Shown piece after piece: positions 55,710 to 64,000 of a stretch of 64,000 nt of DNA. The translations under genes and the position numbers were made by a program. This DNA is from Methylomonas sp. 11b (GTDB lineage Bacteria > Pseudomonadota > Gammaproteobacteria > Methylococcales > Methylomonadaceae). The notes below the pieces were generated by a model. It did no database searches and was not told the origin of the DNA. It saw only the letters and a program-made list of their open reading frames with translations. Location: assembly GCF_000515215.1 (NCBI RefSeq), contig NZ_KI911557.1, forward strand, positions 4,397,741 through 4,461,740, in the 5' to 3' direction. Position 1 is the first letter of the stretch. Every line of letters starts with the position of its first letter.

Positions 55710-56339
55710 ATGAGCGAAATCAAAGATAAAGCGGTAGAAACATTTCTGGACGAATTGGCCAGCAAGCAAGCTACCCCCGGTGGTGGTAGTGCGGCGGCGG
55801 TGATGGGCGCGCAAGCGGCCGCTTTGACCAGCATGGTCTGTAACCTGACCATCGGCAAACCCAAATACGCGGCGGTGGAAGCGCAGATGCAGGCCTTGCT
55901 GGCCGAATCAGAAGCCTTGCGGCAAACCTTGATCGGTATGATCAAAGCCGATGTCGATGTGTTCGACAAATTGATGGCCTGTTATGGCTTACCTAAAAGC
56001 ACTGACGACGAGAAAGCGCTGCGCGCAGGGCAAATTCAAGCGGTGCTGAGAGAAGCCACTCTTGTGCCGCTGGAATGCGCCAAAGCCTGTGCCAAAGCTA
56101 TAGAGCTCAGTCGGGTGGCTGCCGAACACGGCAACCTGGGTGTAATCAGCGATGCCGGTGTTGCTGTGATGGCGGGCTATGCCGGATTAAAAAGCGCGGC
56201 GCTGAATGTACAAATCAATGCCGCGAGTTTGAAGGACAGGACGTTTGCCGAAGCGCAGCTCGCCGAGTTGGATACTTTGTTGCAAGCCGGCGAACAGGCT
56301 GCCGAGCAAATTTACCGAATAGTCCGAGAAAAGCTTTAA
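55710..56339 (+). CDS. fchA: Methenyltetrahydrofolate cyclohydrolase, FTCD_C family
   Basis: A 209-residue member of the formiminotransferase-cyclodeaminase C-terminal family. The conserved TPGGGSAAAVMGAQAAALTSMV motif is near the N-terminus, and LSRVAAEHGNLGVISDAGVA and LKSAALNVQINAASL follow. In methylotrophs this enzyme (FchA) converts methenyl-H4F to formyl-H4F in C1 metabolism together with MtdA. The start with the TAAGGGA-type RBS is chosen over an overlapping upstream one. It is probably co-transcribed with cysS. Confidence 0.85.
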   Translation: MSEIKDKAVETFLDELASKQATPGGGSAAAVMGAQAAALTSMVCNLTIGKPKYAAVEAQMQALLAESEALRQTLIGMIKADVDVFDKLMACYGLPKSTDDEKALRAGQIQAVLREATLVPLECAKACAKAIELSRVAAEHGNLGVISDAGVAVMAGYAGLKSAALNVQINAASLKDRTFAEAQLAELDTLLQAGEQAAEQIYRIVREKL

Positions 56340-56358
56340 ATCATGCATCGTGCGGGCC

Positions 56359-56378
56359 GGGGCGATTGAAATCGCCCC
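56359..56378. terminator. Hairpin between convergent fchA and nifA
   Basis: GGGGCGAT and ATCGCCCC form an 8-bp stem with a TGAA loop. There is no T-run, but the position between convergent genes supports a terminator. Confidence 0.55.
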
Positions 56379-56413
56379 TATCGCGTCTCTGACAAACGTA
56401 AGTGCCAGGTTTT

Positions 56414-57940
56414 CTAAATCTGCTTGACGTTGATATTCAAAGTTTGGATCCGATAAGCAATCTGCCTAGGCGTCATATCCAGTAGCCTGGCAGCCTTGGC
56501 TTGCACCCAGCCGCTTTGCTCCAGCGCAGCGATCACTCGCTCCCGTTCGTCCATGTTCTCGTCGTGCAGATCGATGTGTTTGATCGATTGTGGGATGCGG
56601 CTAATGCCGATTTCGTTTTCCAGGCCGGTGCTGGCGATGACGTCGCGGTCGATAATCCCTTCCTGGCTCATAATCGCTGCGCGCTCCAGGCGGTTTTCCA
56701 ATTCGCGGACATTACCGGGCCAATCATGTTTCATCAAAATCCGAATCGCGCTTTCCTTGATTTCCAGGGGCCGACCGCCTTGCTGGCGGGAAATTCGGTT
56801 CAAGAGAAAACTGGCTAGTTCCGGAATGTCCTCGATGCGCTCACGGAGCGGCGGCATATTGATGGGCATCACGTTCAAGCGGTAATACAAATCTTCCCGA
56901 AAATTGCCTTCCGCTACTTCCTGCTCCAGATTGCGGTTGGTAGCGGCAATGATGCGGACGTTTACTTTCAAAGTTCTGACGCCGCCGACCCGCTCGAATT
57001 CGCCTTCTTGCAACACGCGCAATAACTTGGCCTGAAAAGACGCGGAAATCTCGCCAATTTCGTCGAGAAACAGCGTGCCGTTGTCCGCTAGTTCAAAGCG
57101 GCCCTTGCGCTGGCCGATTGCGCCGCTGAAAGCGCCTTTTTCATGGCCGAATAACTCGGACTCCAGCAAGGTGTCGGGCAACGCTGCGCAGTTCAACTTA
57201 AGAAACGGGCCATTGGCACAGGCCGAATTAAAGTGGATGGAACTGGCGACCACTTCCTTACCCGTGCCGGATTCGCCGCGAATCAACACTGTGGTATGCC
57301 ATTTTGCCACCTGACGGATGATGTCGAACACTTTCAGCATTGGCTCGGAATGACCGATGATGTTTTCGAAACGGTAATTTTTGACCAGCGTTTGTTTTAA
57401 ATAGTCGCGTTCGCTGGCCAGTTCGTTTTGCTTGCGCTCCATCACCCGCAGCATGTTCACGCTTTGGGCGATCAGATTGGCGACCATTTCCATGAAGCGG
57501 GCGCGTTCGCCCAAAAATGTCGAGGTACAAGGCTGCGCGGCCAAAATGCCGACCACTTCGCCTTGCTCGATGGCTAATGGGGAACCGATAAACGGTAAAT
57601 CAGGGTTATACACGCCCAAGCGGCTTAAAAAGCGCGGTTCGTCGGCGATGCGCTCCACAACGATGGTGCTGCCTTCGTCGAGGATCGCGCCGACCAGACC
57701 CTCGCCCGGCTGGTATCGCACGGAACGGTCAATGCCGTCACCATAAATTTCGCAAATACTCATACTGTCGTCATCGACGTCACGCAAGGTAATCATGCCG
57801 AAATGCAGGCCGTTACGCTTGTGCAAAATCTCCAGAATACCCTTTAGTTTGGTGCGTAAGTCATGCGTGCTATTCAGCAATTGACTGACCAGAAACAGGG
57901 TATCCAGCTCGGATTCAACCAGTAATAAACGATCACTCAT
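56414..57940 (-). CDS. nifA: Nif-specific sigma-54 activator NifA
   Basis: A 508-residue enhancer-binding protein. An N-terminal GAF domain (about residues 25-165) is followed by the AAA+ domain with Walker A GESGTGKEVVASSIHF near 220, the sigma-54-contact GAFSGAIGQRKGRFELAD, and NGTLFLDEIGEIS. The C-terminal Fis-type HTH is QAKAARLLDMTPRQIAYRIQ. The cysteine-rich linker of oxygen-sensing alphaproteobacterial NifA is absent, so it fits the NifL-controlled class. It overlaps nifL by 8 bases. Confidence 0.93.
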   Translation of the reverse strand: MSDRLLLVESELDTLFLVSQLLNSTHDLRTKLKGILEILHKRNGLHFGMITLRDVDDDSMSICEIYGDGIDRSVRYQPGEGLVGAILDEGSTIVVERIADEPRFLSRLGVYNPDLPFIGSPLAIEQGEVVGILAAQPCTSTFLGERARFMEMVANLIAQSVNMLRVMERKQNELASERDYLKQTLVKNYRFENIIGHSEPMLKVFDIIRQVAKWHTTVLIRGESGTGKEVVASSIHFNSACANGPFLKLNCAALPDTLLESELFGHEKGAFSGAIGQRKGRFELADNGTLFLDEIGEISASFQAKLLRVLQEGEFERVGGVRTLKVNVRIIAATNRNLEQEVAEGNFREDLYYRLNVMPINMPPLRERIEDIPELASFLLNRISRQQGGRPLEIKESAIRILMKHDWPGNVRELENRLERAAIMSQEGIIDRDVIASTGLENEIGISRIPQSIKHIDLHDENMDERERVIAALEQSGWVQAKAARLLDMTPRQIAYRIQTLNINVKQI

Positions 57941-59570
57941 GGATGTTCACCATGGCCAGGTTTTTTTGACAGGGAAAGCGGATTTTAAAACTACAGCCGT
58001 TTTTATATTGCGGGTCGATTTCTATCATGCCGTTATGCTGATTGACGATTTCCTTACTCATGACCAGTCCCATGCCGGCCTGGACGCCGGCCGTGCTTTG
58101 ATTTGTCGTAAAAAACGGTTCGAACACCTTGCTCCGTTGGTTGGCGGGTATGCCGGGGCCGGAATCGGCTACGGACACGCACACCCAATCATGCTCGATA
58201 GTCGTGCTGATTTTGATGATGCGTTCCTGGCTGCTGGCCCGGTTCATCGCATTCACCGCGTTGTCGATCAATTGCTTGAATAACATGCGTAACTTGTTCT
58301 CGGCGCCAAGAATATTCGGTAATACCGGGTTGGGCAGCCAATCCACTACGATGCCGTTTGCCAGAAATTTGGTGCTGTACAGCAGCATCACTTCGTGTAG
58401 CAGCTGATTTAAGTTAACAGGTACCACCGCGGACTCCGGTATTTCCGGCACACAGCGCTGCAAGGTGGCAAGCGTTTCTTCCCCCATTTTTTGCACTTGG
58501 CCCAACAGGTCGCGGATCGGACTGTTGTTGGCGTCATTGCGTTGGGTCATGATTTGAATCGCCGCGTGGATCTGGTTCAACGGCTGCCGAATCTGGTGCA
58601 TTGCGCCCAGCAGAGTTTCGCGGATGCTGCGAATGTGTTCTTCTTCCGCCAACATGGTGCGTAAAGTCTGTATCTGCAGCTTTTCCTGCTGCCGGCGCAA
58701 GGGGCTGATGTCGTTAATCGTCAGCAACAAATAGTCCTTGGATTGCCTGGCGAAGAAGCTGTCTGCACAGACATCGTTTTCAATAAACCAGTTGCCGGAG
58801 CAGGAAAACCAGCGCGTACCTTTGAGCCCGGCACTTTCAATCCGTACTTCGCGATTGGCGAAACCTTGTTGCCTGTCGATGTTTTCGCCCCACAGGTCGC
58901 CCATGTCCTGTTCCAGAGCCTCCAGGAAAAATAAAGCGGGTTCCTTCTTGTCCAGTTCGCTGATCAGCATTTTGTACATCTGATTGTCGAGGACAACGCG
59001 TTTGTCGCTATCCATGACCACCATTGCTACGGGAGAGGCGTTCAACACCGATTCGATCAGCTGTTTCTGGTTGCTGACCTGCTGTTCCGCGTAATGCGCC
59101 TGGGTGACGTCGCGGTGCATACCTATGTAGTGGCTAATGGCGCCCCGGTCATCGAACATCGGCGCAATAGTCAGGTCGGCCAGATAACGCTGACCCATCT
59201 TTTGACGGTTTATCAGTTGGCCGTGCCACACCTGTTTGCGGGAGATGGTATGCCACAGATCGTAGTAAATTTGTCGGGGCGTAGACTTGTCTGACAGCTC
59301 GGATTCGTTCTTACCCAGTATTTCAGCGGCGTTGTAGCCAGTTACATCGGTGAAGGCTTGGTTGATATAAAGGATGTTGGCTTTTTTATCGGTAATCGAA
59401 ATGGCGACCGGCGCCTGCTCCACAGCCTTAACGAATAAGGAAAACGGCAGGGTTTTAGAGGCTTTACCGCCTTTGAGAGATTGCCCGAGGGCATTTTGGG
59501 CTGGCGATAGCATATCGGCCGTATCAATCTCAATCTGGCCTTGCAGGTAGTCAGGGGTGGATTTGGTCAT
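57933..59570 (-). CDS. nifL: Nitrogen fixation negative regulator NifL
   Basis: A 545-residue sensor that inhibits NifA when oxygen or fixed nitrogen is plentiful. The first PAS domain (about 40-150, FAD-type) includes AVEQAPVAISITDKKANILY and NESELSDKSTPR; a second PAS follows (NASPVAMVVMDSDKRVVLDN). A histidine-containing linker (MHQIRQPLNQIHAAI) and a GHKL ATPase-like domain (LIDNAVNAMNRAS, VADSGPGIPANQRSKV, GMGLVMSKEIVNQHNG) complete the protein. In the classic NifL such a domain binds ADP. Operon order nifL-nifA with overlap is standard. Confidence 0.92.
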   Translation of the reverse strand: MTKSTPDYLQGQIEIDTADMLSPAQNALGQSLKGGKASKTLPFSLFVKAVEQAPVAISITDKKANILYINQAFTDVTGYNAAEILGKNESELSDKSTPRQIYYDLWHTISRKQVWHGQLINRQKMGQRYLADLTIAPMFDDRGAISHYIGMHRDVTQAHYAEQQVSNQKQLIESVLNASPVAMVVMDSDKRVVLDNQMYKMLISELDKKEPALFFLEALEQDMGDLWGENIDRQQGFANREVRIESAGLKGTRWFSCSGNWFIENDVCADSFFARQSKDYLLLTINDISPLRRQQEKLQIQTLRTMLAEEEHIRSIRETLLGAMHQIRQPLNQIHAAIQIMTQRNDANNSPIRDLLGQVQKMGEETLATLQRCVPEIPESAVVPVNLNQLLHEVMLLYSTKFLANGIVVDWLPNPVLPNILGAENKLRMLFKQLIDNAVNAMNRASSQERIIKISTTIEHDWVCVSVADSGPGIPANQRSKVFEPFFTTNQSTAGVQAGMGLVMSKEIVNQHNGMIEIDPQYKNGCSFKIRFPCQKNLAMVNIHE

Positions 59571-59617
59571 GGCAAATGGTTCTCGCGTGTTTTTCTAGGC
59601 TTAAGTTGGAAAACTAC

Positions 59618-59634
59618 ATGCAATTTGAGAGCCA
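59618..59634 (-). promoter_or_regulatory. Sigma-54 promoter of nifLA
   Basis: On the minus strand TGGCTCT-CAAA-TTGCAT has GG and GC 10 bases apart. It ends 48 bases before the nifL start codon. In Klebsiella the nifLA promoter is sigma-54-dependent and NtrC-activated; which activator acts here is unknown. Confidence 0.78.
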
Positions 59635-59676
59635 AATGCGTTTCGGCTTAGCTGCTGTTGGAAAATCCCGGCTATT

Positions 59677-59692
59677 TGTATGGTTTACGACA
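59677..59692. promoter_or_regulatory. Probable NifA upstream activator sequence
   Basis: TGT-ATGGTTTACG-ACA fits the NifA consensus TGT-N10-ACA exactly. It lies about 43 bases from the nifL promoter and 107 bases from the rnfA promoter, between the two, and is a normal enhancer distance from the rnfA promoter. Confidence 0.6.
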
Positions 59693-59798
59693 AATTTTAG
59701 CGGACTTGTTTCAGCTCTGTATTTTTTAGGACAGAGATGTTGGCGCTAAATCTCCTGGCTTTGCACTAAATCGGGGAGTTGTGGGGGTTTCGCAGCAT

Positions 59799-59814
59799 TG
59801 GCATAAATGATGCT
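59799..59814 (+). promoter_or_regulatory. Sigma-54 promoter of the rnf operon
   Basis: TGGCATA-AATGA-TGCT has GG and GC 10 bases apart. It lies 30 bases before the rnfA start codon. This puts the rnf operon under NifA/RpoN control, as expected for nitrogenase-linked Rnf complexes. Confidence 0.78.
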
Positions 59815-59844
59815 GTCTTGTTACAAAACACCGGGTCTAAAACG

Positions 59845-60426
59845 ATGAGCGAATACTTACTACTGATATTGGGTACGGCCTTGGTCAACAATGTCGTGTT
59901 GGTCAAGTTTTTAGGTTTATGCCCGTTCATGGGGGTTTCCAACAAGCTGGATACCGCATTGGGCATGGGTTTGGCGACCACATTTGTCTTGACCCTGGCT
60001 TCTGCGGCCAGTTGGGTGTTGGAACATCGCTTATTGATACCGTTCGATATCGGTTTTTTGCGAGTGTTGGGTTTTATTCTGGTGATCGCGGCAGTGGTGC
60101 AGTTTACCGAGATGGTGATACACAAAACCAGTCCGGTCATGTACCAGGTTTTAGGGATTTTTTTACCGCTGATTACGACTAATTGCGCGGTTTTGGGTGT
60201 GGCACTGCTTAACATCCAAGAGAAATACAATTTCGTGCAAAGCCTGCTGTTCGGCTTTGGTTCGGCAATGGGTTTTACCCTGGTGATGGTGCTCTTCGCC
60301 GGTCTACGTGAACGCCTAGCGCTCATGGCAGTACCGGCGCTTTTTTCCGGCACCCCCATCGCATTTATCACCGCCGGCATACTGTCGCTGGCGTTTATGG
60401 GATTCGCGGGGCTTTACAGCAAATAA
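59845..60426 (+). CDS. rnfA: Rnf complex subunit RnfA
   Basis: A 193-residue membrane subunit of the Rnf electron transport complex. The ATG starting [20 protein letters not shown] is chosen; the in-frame start 66 bases earlier would overlap the promoter. Six membrane segments and the conserved [11 protein letters not shown] and TTNCAVLG (cysteines for a [2Fe-2S] site shared with RnfE) are visible. Rnf uses ion-motive force to reduce ferredoxin or flavodoxin for nitrogenase. Confidence 0.95.
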   Translation: MSEYLLLILGTALVNNVVLVKFLGLCPFMGVSNKLDTALGMGLATTFVLTLASAASWVLEHRLLIPFDIGFLRVLGFILVIAAVVQFTEMVIHKTSPVMYQVLGIFLPLITTNCAVLGVALLNIQEKYNFVQSLLFGFGSAMGFTLVMVLFAGLRERLALMAVPALFSGTPIAFITAGILSLAFMGFAGLYSK

Positions 60427-60436
60427 GAGGCACATC

Positions 60437-60970
60437 ATGTACGTTTTATCTGCCATTGTTATTTTGACATCGCTAGGATTGTTGCTGGGCGTGGCTTTGG
60501 GGATTGCCGCCAAATATCTGAAGGTGGAATCGGACCCTTTAATAGAAACCATCGAGGCCTTAATGCCCGGTTCGCAATGCGGGCAGTGCGGCTTTCCCGG
60601 CTGCCGACCAGCTGCGGAAGCTCTGGTATCGGGCGCTGCACCGGTGACATTGTGTCCGCCAGGCGGCACATCTCTCGTCGAACAGCTCGCCAAATTACTA
60701 GGCGTCGATGTCGATTTAAGCCAAACGCAAGATCAAGAAGCAATGGTGGCTAGGGTTAGCGAAGAAACCTGCACTGGCTGCACCCGCTGCTTCAAGGTTT
60801 GTCCTACCGACGCGATCGTCGGCGCACCAAAACAGATCCACGCCGTAGTAGCGGATGCCTGCATCGGTTGCAAAAAATGCGTGGAAGTATGCCCTACCGA
60901 ATGTCTGCAAATGCACCCTGTTGAAGTGACCTTGCGCAACTGGCGCTGGCCGAAACCGCTAGCCGCCTGA
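60437..60970 (+). CDS. rnfB: Rnf complex ferredoxin subunit RnfB
   Basis: A 177-residue iron-sulphur subunit. A membrane anchor (LSAIVILTSLGLLLGVALGI) is followed by a four-Cys Fer4_7-like motif (GSQCGQCGFPGCRPAAEAL, then LCPPGG) and two [4Fe-4S] ferredoxin motifs (CTGCTRCFKVCPTDAIVG and CIGCKKCVEVCPTECLQM). It relays electrons to ferredoxin. It starts 10 bases after rnfA. Confidence 0.95.
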   Translation: MYVLSAIVILTSLGLLLGVALGIAAKYLKVESDPLIETIEALMPGSQCGQCGFPGCRPAAEALVSGAAPVTLCPPGGTSLVEQLAKLLGVDVDLSQTQDQEAMVARVSEETCTGCTRCFKVCPTDAIVGAPKQIHAVVADACIGCKKCVEVCPTECLQMHPVEVTLRNWRWPKPLAA

Positions 60971-60983
60971 GACGGAGACACCT

Positions 60984-62486
60984 ATGTTCGCCCTGTTCGA
61001 GAATCCCCGCTTGCGCGGCGGCATCCATGCCGAAGAGCACAAAGCCGAAACCTCTCCGCTCAGCATTGTTACCGATTTTCCATTGCCCAAGAAGTTGTAC
61101 ATTCCGGTGCAACAGCATGTCGGCAAGCCTGCCGAGCCCGTAGTTAAAGTCGGCGAAAAAGTTTTGAAGGGACAATTGCTGGCCTATAGTCAAGGCACCA
61201 TTTCGGCGCCTGTGCATGCACCAACATCGGGCGTTATCGCCGATGTGAAGGATTTTCCGGCACCGCATCCGTCCGCCTTGCCGATTCGTACCGTAGTGAT
61301 TGAAAGCGACGGTAAAGAACAATGGGCCGAATTAGTGGTGCCGGAAGACCCGTTTCAACTCGAACCGGAAGAAATTTGTCAACGAGTCGGCGCCGCCGGC
61401 GTGGTGGGTTTGGGAGGTGCGGTATTCCCGTCGGCGGTCAAACTAAGTTTGGGCCGCAAAAACAAGATTCACACCCTTTTGATCAACGCCGGCGAATGCG
61501 AGCCTTATCTGACTTGCGATGACCGCTTGATGCAGGAGCGCGCCGAACAAATCGTTGTCGGTATCAGGTTAATGTTGCGCGGTATGGATGCTCCCAAGGC
61601 TTTGGTAGGTATCGAAGATAATAAGCCCGAGGCTTTTGCGGCCATGCAGCTGGCCAGCCGGGATTTTGCCAATATCGTCGTGGCACAAGTGCCGACTCGC
61701 TACCCGATGGGGTGGGACCGGCAAATGCTGCGTTATCTGACCGGCCAGGAGATTCCCGCCGATGGCCGAGCCACCGACATCGGCGTGGTGGTGCACAATG
61801 TCGCCACCGCCTTCGCTGTCTATCAAGCGATATGTCTGGGCCAGCCTTTGATTAGCCGAGTAGTCACCGTATCCGGCGCCGCCGTCGCCAAACCCAGAAA
61901 CGTGGAAGTGCCCATTGGTACCTTGATGTCGGAAGTGCTGGCATTTTGCGGTTTGGAAAAATCGAAAATGGCGCGCTTGGTGATGGGCGGACCGATGATG
62001 GGCGACGCGCTGCCGCTGGCCGAAGTGCCGGTCGTCAAAGCCTGCAATGGCATTTTAGCCTTGTCCGCTGCCGATATTGACGAACCGCCGGTACAGCCTT
62101 GCATTCGTTGCTCCAGTTGCGTGACTGCTTGTCCGGTAGGCTTGTTGCCCTTGGAAATGGCCAGCCGCATCAAAGCCAATCAATTAGACTCCGCAGTTGA
62201 TTTGGGCCTAAAGGACTGCATCAGTTGCGGCAGTTGCTCTTATGTCTGTCCGTCGAATATACCCTTGGTGCATTACTTTAAATTCGCTTCCGGCGAGTTG
62301 GTGAAGCGGCAACAAGCCGAGCACAAAGCTGAACAAACCAAGCGTTTAGTCGAGGATAGAAATAATCGGATGGAACGAGCTAGATTGGAAGCCGAAGCGG
62401 AAGCCCTGCGCGCTCAGGAAGCCAGGGCCGCCCGTCTGGCTGCCGCACAACAGGCGCAAGCAGCGCCAGCAGAGGAAACCGTATGA
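60984..62486 (+). CDS. rnfC: Rnf complex NADH-binding subunit RnfC
   Basis: A 500-residue membrane-associated subunit of the NADH side. It has a glycine-rich GAAGVVGLGGAVFPSAVKLS nucleotide site, a GECEPYLTCDDRLM flavin/NADH segment and two [4Fe-4S] motifs (CIRCSSCVTACPVGLLPLE and CISCGSCSYVCPSNIP). The C-terminus is an Ala/Glu/Gln-rich tail. The stop overlaps the rnfD start. Confidence 0.95.
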   Translation: MFALFENPRLRGGIHAEEHKAETSPLSIVTDFPLPKKLYIPVQQHVGKPAEPVVKVGEKVLKGQLLAYSQGTISAPVHAPTSGVIADVKDFPAPHPSALPIRTVVIESDGKEQWAELVVPEDPFQLEPEEICQRVGAAGVVGLGGAVFPSAVKLSLGRKNKIHTLLINAGECEPYLTCDDRLMQERAEQIVVGIRLMLRGMDAPKALVGIEDNKPEAFAAMQLASRDFANIVVAQVPTRYPMGWDRQMLRYLTGQEIPADGRATDIGVVVHNVATAFAVYQAICLGQPLISRVVTVSGAAVAKPRNVEVPIGTLMSEVLAFCGLEKSKMARLVMGGPMMGDALPLAEVPVVKACNGILALSAADIDEPPVQPCIRCSSCVTACPVGLLPLEMASRIKANQLDSAVDLGLKDCISCGSCSYVCPSNIPLVHYFKFASGELVKRQQAEHKAEQTKRLVEDRNNRMERARLEAEAEALRAQEARAARLAAAQQAQAAPAEETV

Positions 62487-63544
62487 GTAATAAACCGATT
62501 AGCGGGCCTCACGTTGCGGCTACCCGCCGCGTCGATCAAATCATGCGCTTGGTCATTATTGCCCTGGCGCCGGCCACGGCCTGCGGTGTGTTGTTGTTCG
62601 GCTGGCCAGCGCTGTATTTGCTGGCGGTAACTGTATTGTCGGCGATGGCTTTTGAAGGTTTGTGTTTGAAGATGAAAGGCGTGGCGGCGATGCCTTATCT
62701 GCGCGACGGCTCGGCGATAGTCACCGGTTTGCTGGTGGCAATGACCTTGCCGCCTTGGGCGCCTTGGTGGATAGGCGTCGTAGGTTCGGCGTTGGCGATT
62801 GTATTGGGCAAGCATGTTTATGGCGGTTTAGGGCAAAACCTGTTCAATCCGGCCATGCTGGCCAGGGTGGCTTTGCTGATTTCCTTTCCCATCGAGATGA
62901 CTACCTGGGCCAACGTATCCCCGCTGTTCATCGGGCCCGGCGTGATCGATAGCTTGGCAATAACCTTTGGCGGTTTGGAGAATCCCGATGCGGTGACCGG
63001 CGCCACGACGTTGGGTTGGGTCAAGACCGAGTTTTCGCAAAACCGGCTGTTGCCCGGCAGTTTGATCGAGTACTCTGGGTTTTTAGCGTTTCTTGGTTGG
63101 GAGCGCGGTAGTCTGGGGGAAACCTCTTCGTTATTGTTGTTGGCCGGCGGTATCTGGTTGATGCGCCAGGGCGTCATCAAATGGCACATTCCCGTCTCGC
63201 TGCTATTCAGTATTTTCCTGCTGTCGACGGTTTTTCATACCTGGGATAGTCAGCACTATATGGGGCCGTGGGTACATCTGAATTCCGGTGCGGTAATGCT
63301 GGTGGCGTTTTTTATCGCGACAGACTACGTCACTTCGCCTAACACACCTTTAGGCCAAGTGATTTTCGGCGCCGGCTGCGGTTTATTGATTTTCGTGATC
63401 CGCTCTTGGGGCGGCTATCCGGAAGGCACCGGTTTTGCAATCCTGTTGATGAACGCGGTCACGCCGTTGATCGATCATTACATTCGTCCGAGAATTTATG
63501 GCCGCTACCGTAACGGCAAGCCGCTCGATATTTCCAATTCCTGA
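62483..63544 (+). CDS. rnfD: Rnf complex subunit RnfD
   Basis: A 353-residue membrane subunit with about ten membrane segments. The flavin attachment motif DAVTGATTLGW (FMN on the Thr of the motif) lies near residue 171-180. YGGLGQNLFNPAMLARVALL and TDYVTSPNTPLGQVIFGAGC are typical of RnfD/NqrB. It starts within the end of rnfC (4-base overlap). Confidence 0.95.
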   Translation: MSNKPISGPHVAATRRVDQIMRLVIIALAPATACGVLLFGWPALYLLAVTVLSAMAFEGLCLKMKGVAAMPYLRDGSAIVTGLLVAMTLPPWAPWWIGVVGSALAIVLGKHVYGGLGQNLFNPAMLARVALLISFPIEMTTWANVSPLFIGPGVIDSLAITFGGLENPDAVTGATTLGWVKTEFSQNRLLPGSLIEYSGFLAFLGWERGSLGETSSLLLLAGGIWLMRQGVIKWHIPVSLLFSIFLLSTVFHTWDSQHYMGPWVHLNSGAVMLVAFFIATDYVTSPNTPLGQVIFGAGCGLLIFVIRSWGGYPEGTGFAILLMNAVTPLIDHYIRPRIYGRYRNGKPLDISNS

Positions 63545-63552
63545 GACCGGCT

Positions 63553-64000
63553 ATGAATTCCGAACCTGTCAAATCACCTCCTAAAGCGAACCAATACGTT
63601 GAGTATGCCTTGCGTACCGTGAGTAACTTTAGGCAAAAACTGGCCGTGTGGCTGGAACCTGGAAATTTGGAGCAACTGCGGCCGCTATTACAGTATCAGG
63701 CCGGCGTGCTGGGTGGATTCGCACTGTTGGCGGCAATTTTATTGGGTGTTGCCGATCTGGCGACGCGCGGCGTGATAGAGCTGCGCTTGCAGGAAGATCT
63801 ACAGGCTAATTTGGAGCAAGTGGTTCCGGCAGAGCTTTACGATAATAATTTGTTGAAAGACAGCGTGCTGCTGCCTTCTGCCGATGCCAATCTGGGCGCT
63901 GAGCAAACTGAGGTCTATCTGGCTAAAAAGGCTGGTTTGGTTAACGCGGTCTGTTTTAAATTCGTCGCACCTGACGGTTATGCCGGGCCGATCAGCTTGG
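63553..64000 (+). CDS. rnfG: Rnf complex subunit RnfG, N-terminal part
   Basis: Only the first 149 codons are present and the frame is open at the window end. It starts MNSEPVKSPPKANQYVEYAL, has a membrane segment (GVLGGFALLAAILLGVADLA) and a periplasmic part with VPAELYDNNLLKD and VCFKFVAPDGYAGPISL, as in the FMN-binding RnfG. The flavin attachment site lies beyond the window. It follows rnfD by 8 bases in the usual order. Confidence 0.9.
   Translation, partial: MNSEPVKSPPKANQYVEYALRTVSNFRQKLAVWLEPGNLEQLRPLLQYQAGVLGGFALLAAILLGVADLATRGVIELRLQEDLQANLEQVVPAELYDNNLLKDSVLLPSADANLGAEQTEVYLAKKAGLVNAVCFKFVAPDGYAGPISL

Noticed and set aside
59759..59782. Possible NtrC half-site (TGCACT...) near the rnf promoter
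   Set aside because: Only one arm resembles the NtrC consensus TGCACY-N5-GGTGCA; the other arm is missing.
1..64000. CRISPR arrays, tRNA and rRNA genes
   Set aside because: No regularly spaced repeats and no recognisable tRNA or rRNA sequence were seen; a tRNA cannot be fully excluded without a covariance search.

Overview
The window looks like chromosomal DNA of a Gram-negative, diazotrophic gammaproteobacterium. A type I methanotroph close to Methylomonas or Methylobacter is the best guess. This rests on inference: a NifL/NifA pair beside an Rnf complex, an XrtA/PEP-CTERM exopolysaccharide locus, a methylotrophy-type methenyl-H4F cyclohydrolase, LpxH (lipid A), and the dusB-fis-purH-purD order. 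No rRNA or tRNA gene was recognised to fix the taxonomy.

Bases 1-21503 form an exopolysaccharide island on the + strand. It starts inside an outer-membrane polysaccharide export protein. It continues with a Wzz-like chain-length protein, a tyrosine autokinase, a PEP-CTERM-associated outer-membrane protein, a GspA-like ATPase, UDP-GlcNAc 2-epimerase, a polysaccharide deacetylase, a FemAB-like transferase, two glycosyltransferases and an amidotransferase. This is the usual XrtA gene order, but no exosortase gene is in the window. A four-gene cassette follows: a Tat-signal protein, a PqqD-like protein, an HprK-related kinase and a nucleotidyltransferase. Then come two more glycosyltransferases, a CapK-like adenylate-forming enzyme and an asparagine-synthase-like protein without the glutaminase cysteine.

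Bases 21504-32600 hold pilA behind a sigma-54-type promoter, a TMTC-like membrane glycosyltransferase with C-terminal TPRs, an SbcC-like ATPase without SbcD beside it, a TIGR04073-like exosortase-associated protein, tex, a small membrane protein, SirB2 and an RlpA variant. Bases 32663-36826 are the minus-strand dusB-fis-purH-purD block.

Bases 37109-42076 carry cysC, a DHH phosphoesterase, a large membrane protein with three VanZ-like repeats and an orphan secreted or membrane protein. Bases 42178-44939 are nested, decayed IS3-family elements. Beyond them are a PEP-CTERM protein with an excellent sigma-54 promoter, an operon of a PP-loop enzyme, an acyl-CoA ligase and a thioester-reductase-like SDR, a polyprenyl glycosylphosphotransferase, a secreted trypsin-like protease, lpxH, a periplasmic cyclophilin, cysS and fchA.

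Bases 56414-64000 are nitrogen-fixation control and electron supply. nifL-nifA run on the minus strand and rnfABCDG on the plus strand, divergent from an intergenic region with a GG-N10-GC sigma-54 promoter facing each way and one TGT-N10-ACA NifA-type site between them. Sigma-54-type promoters in front of pilA, the PEP-CTERM gene, nifL and rnfA make RpoN control the common theme of the window.
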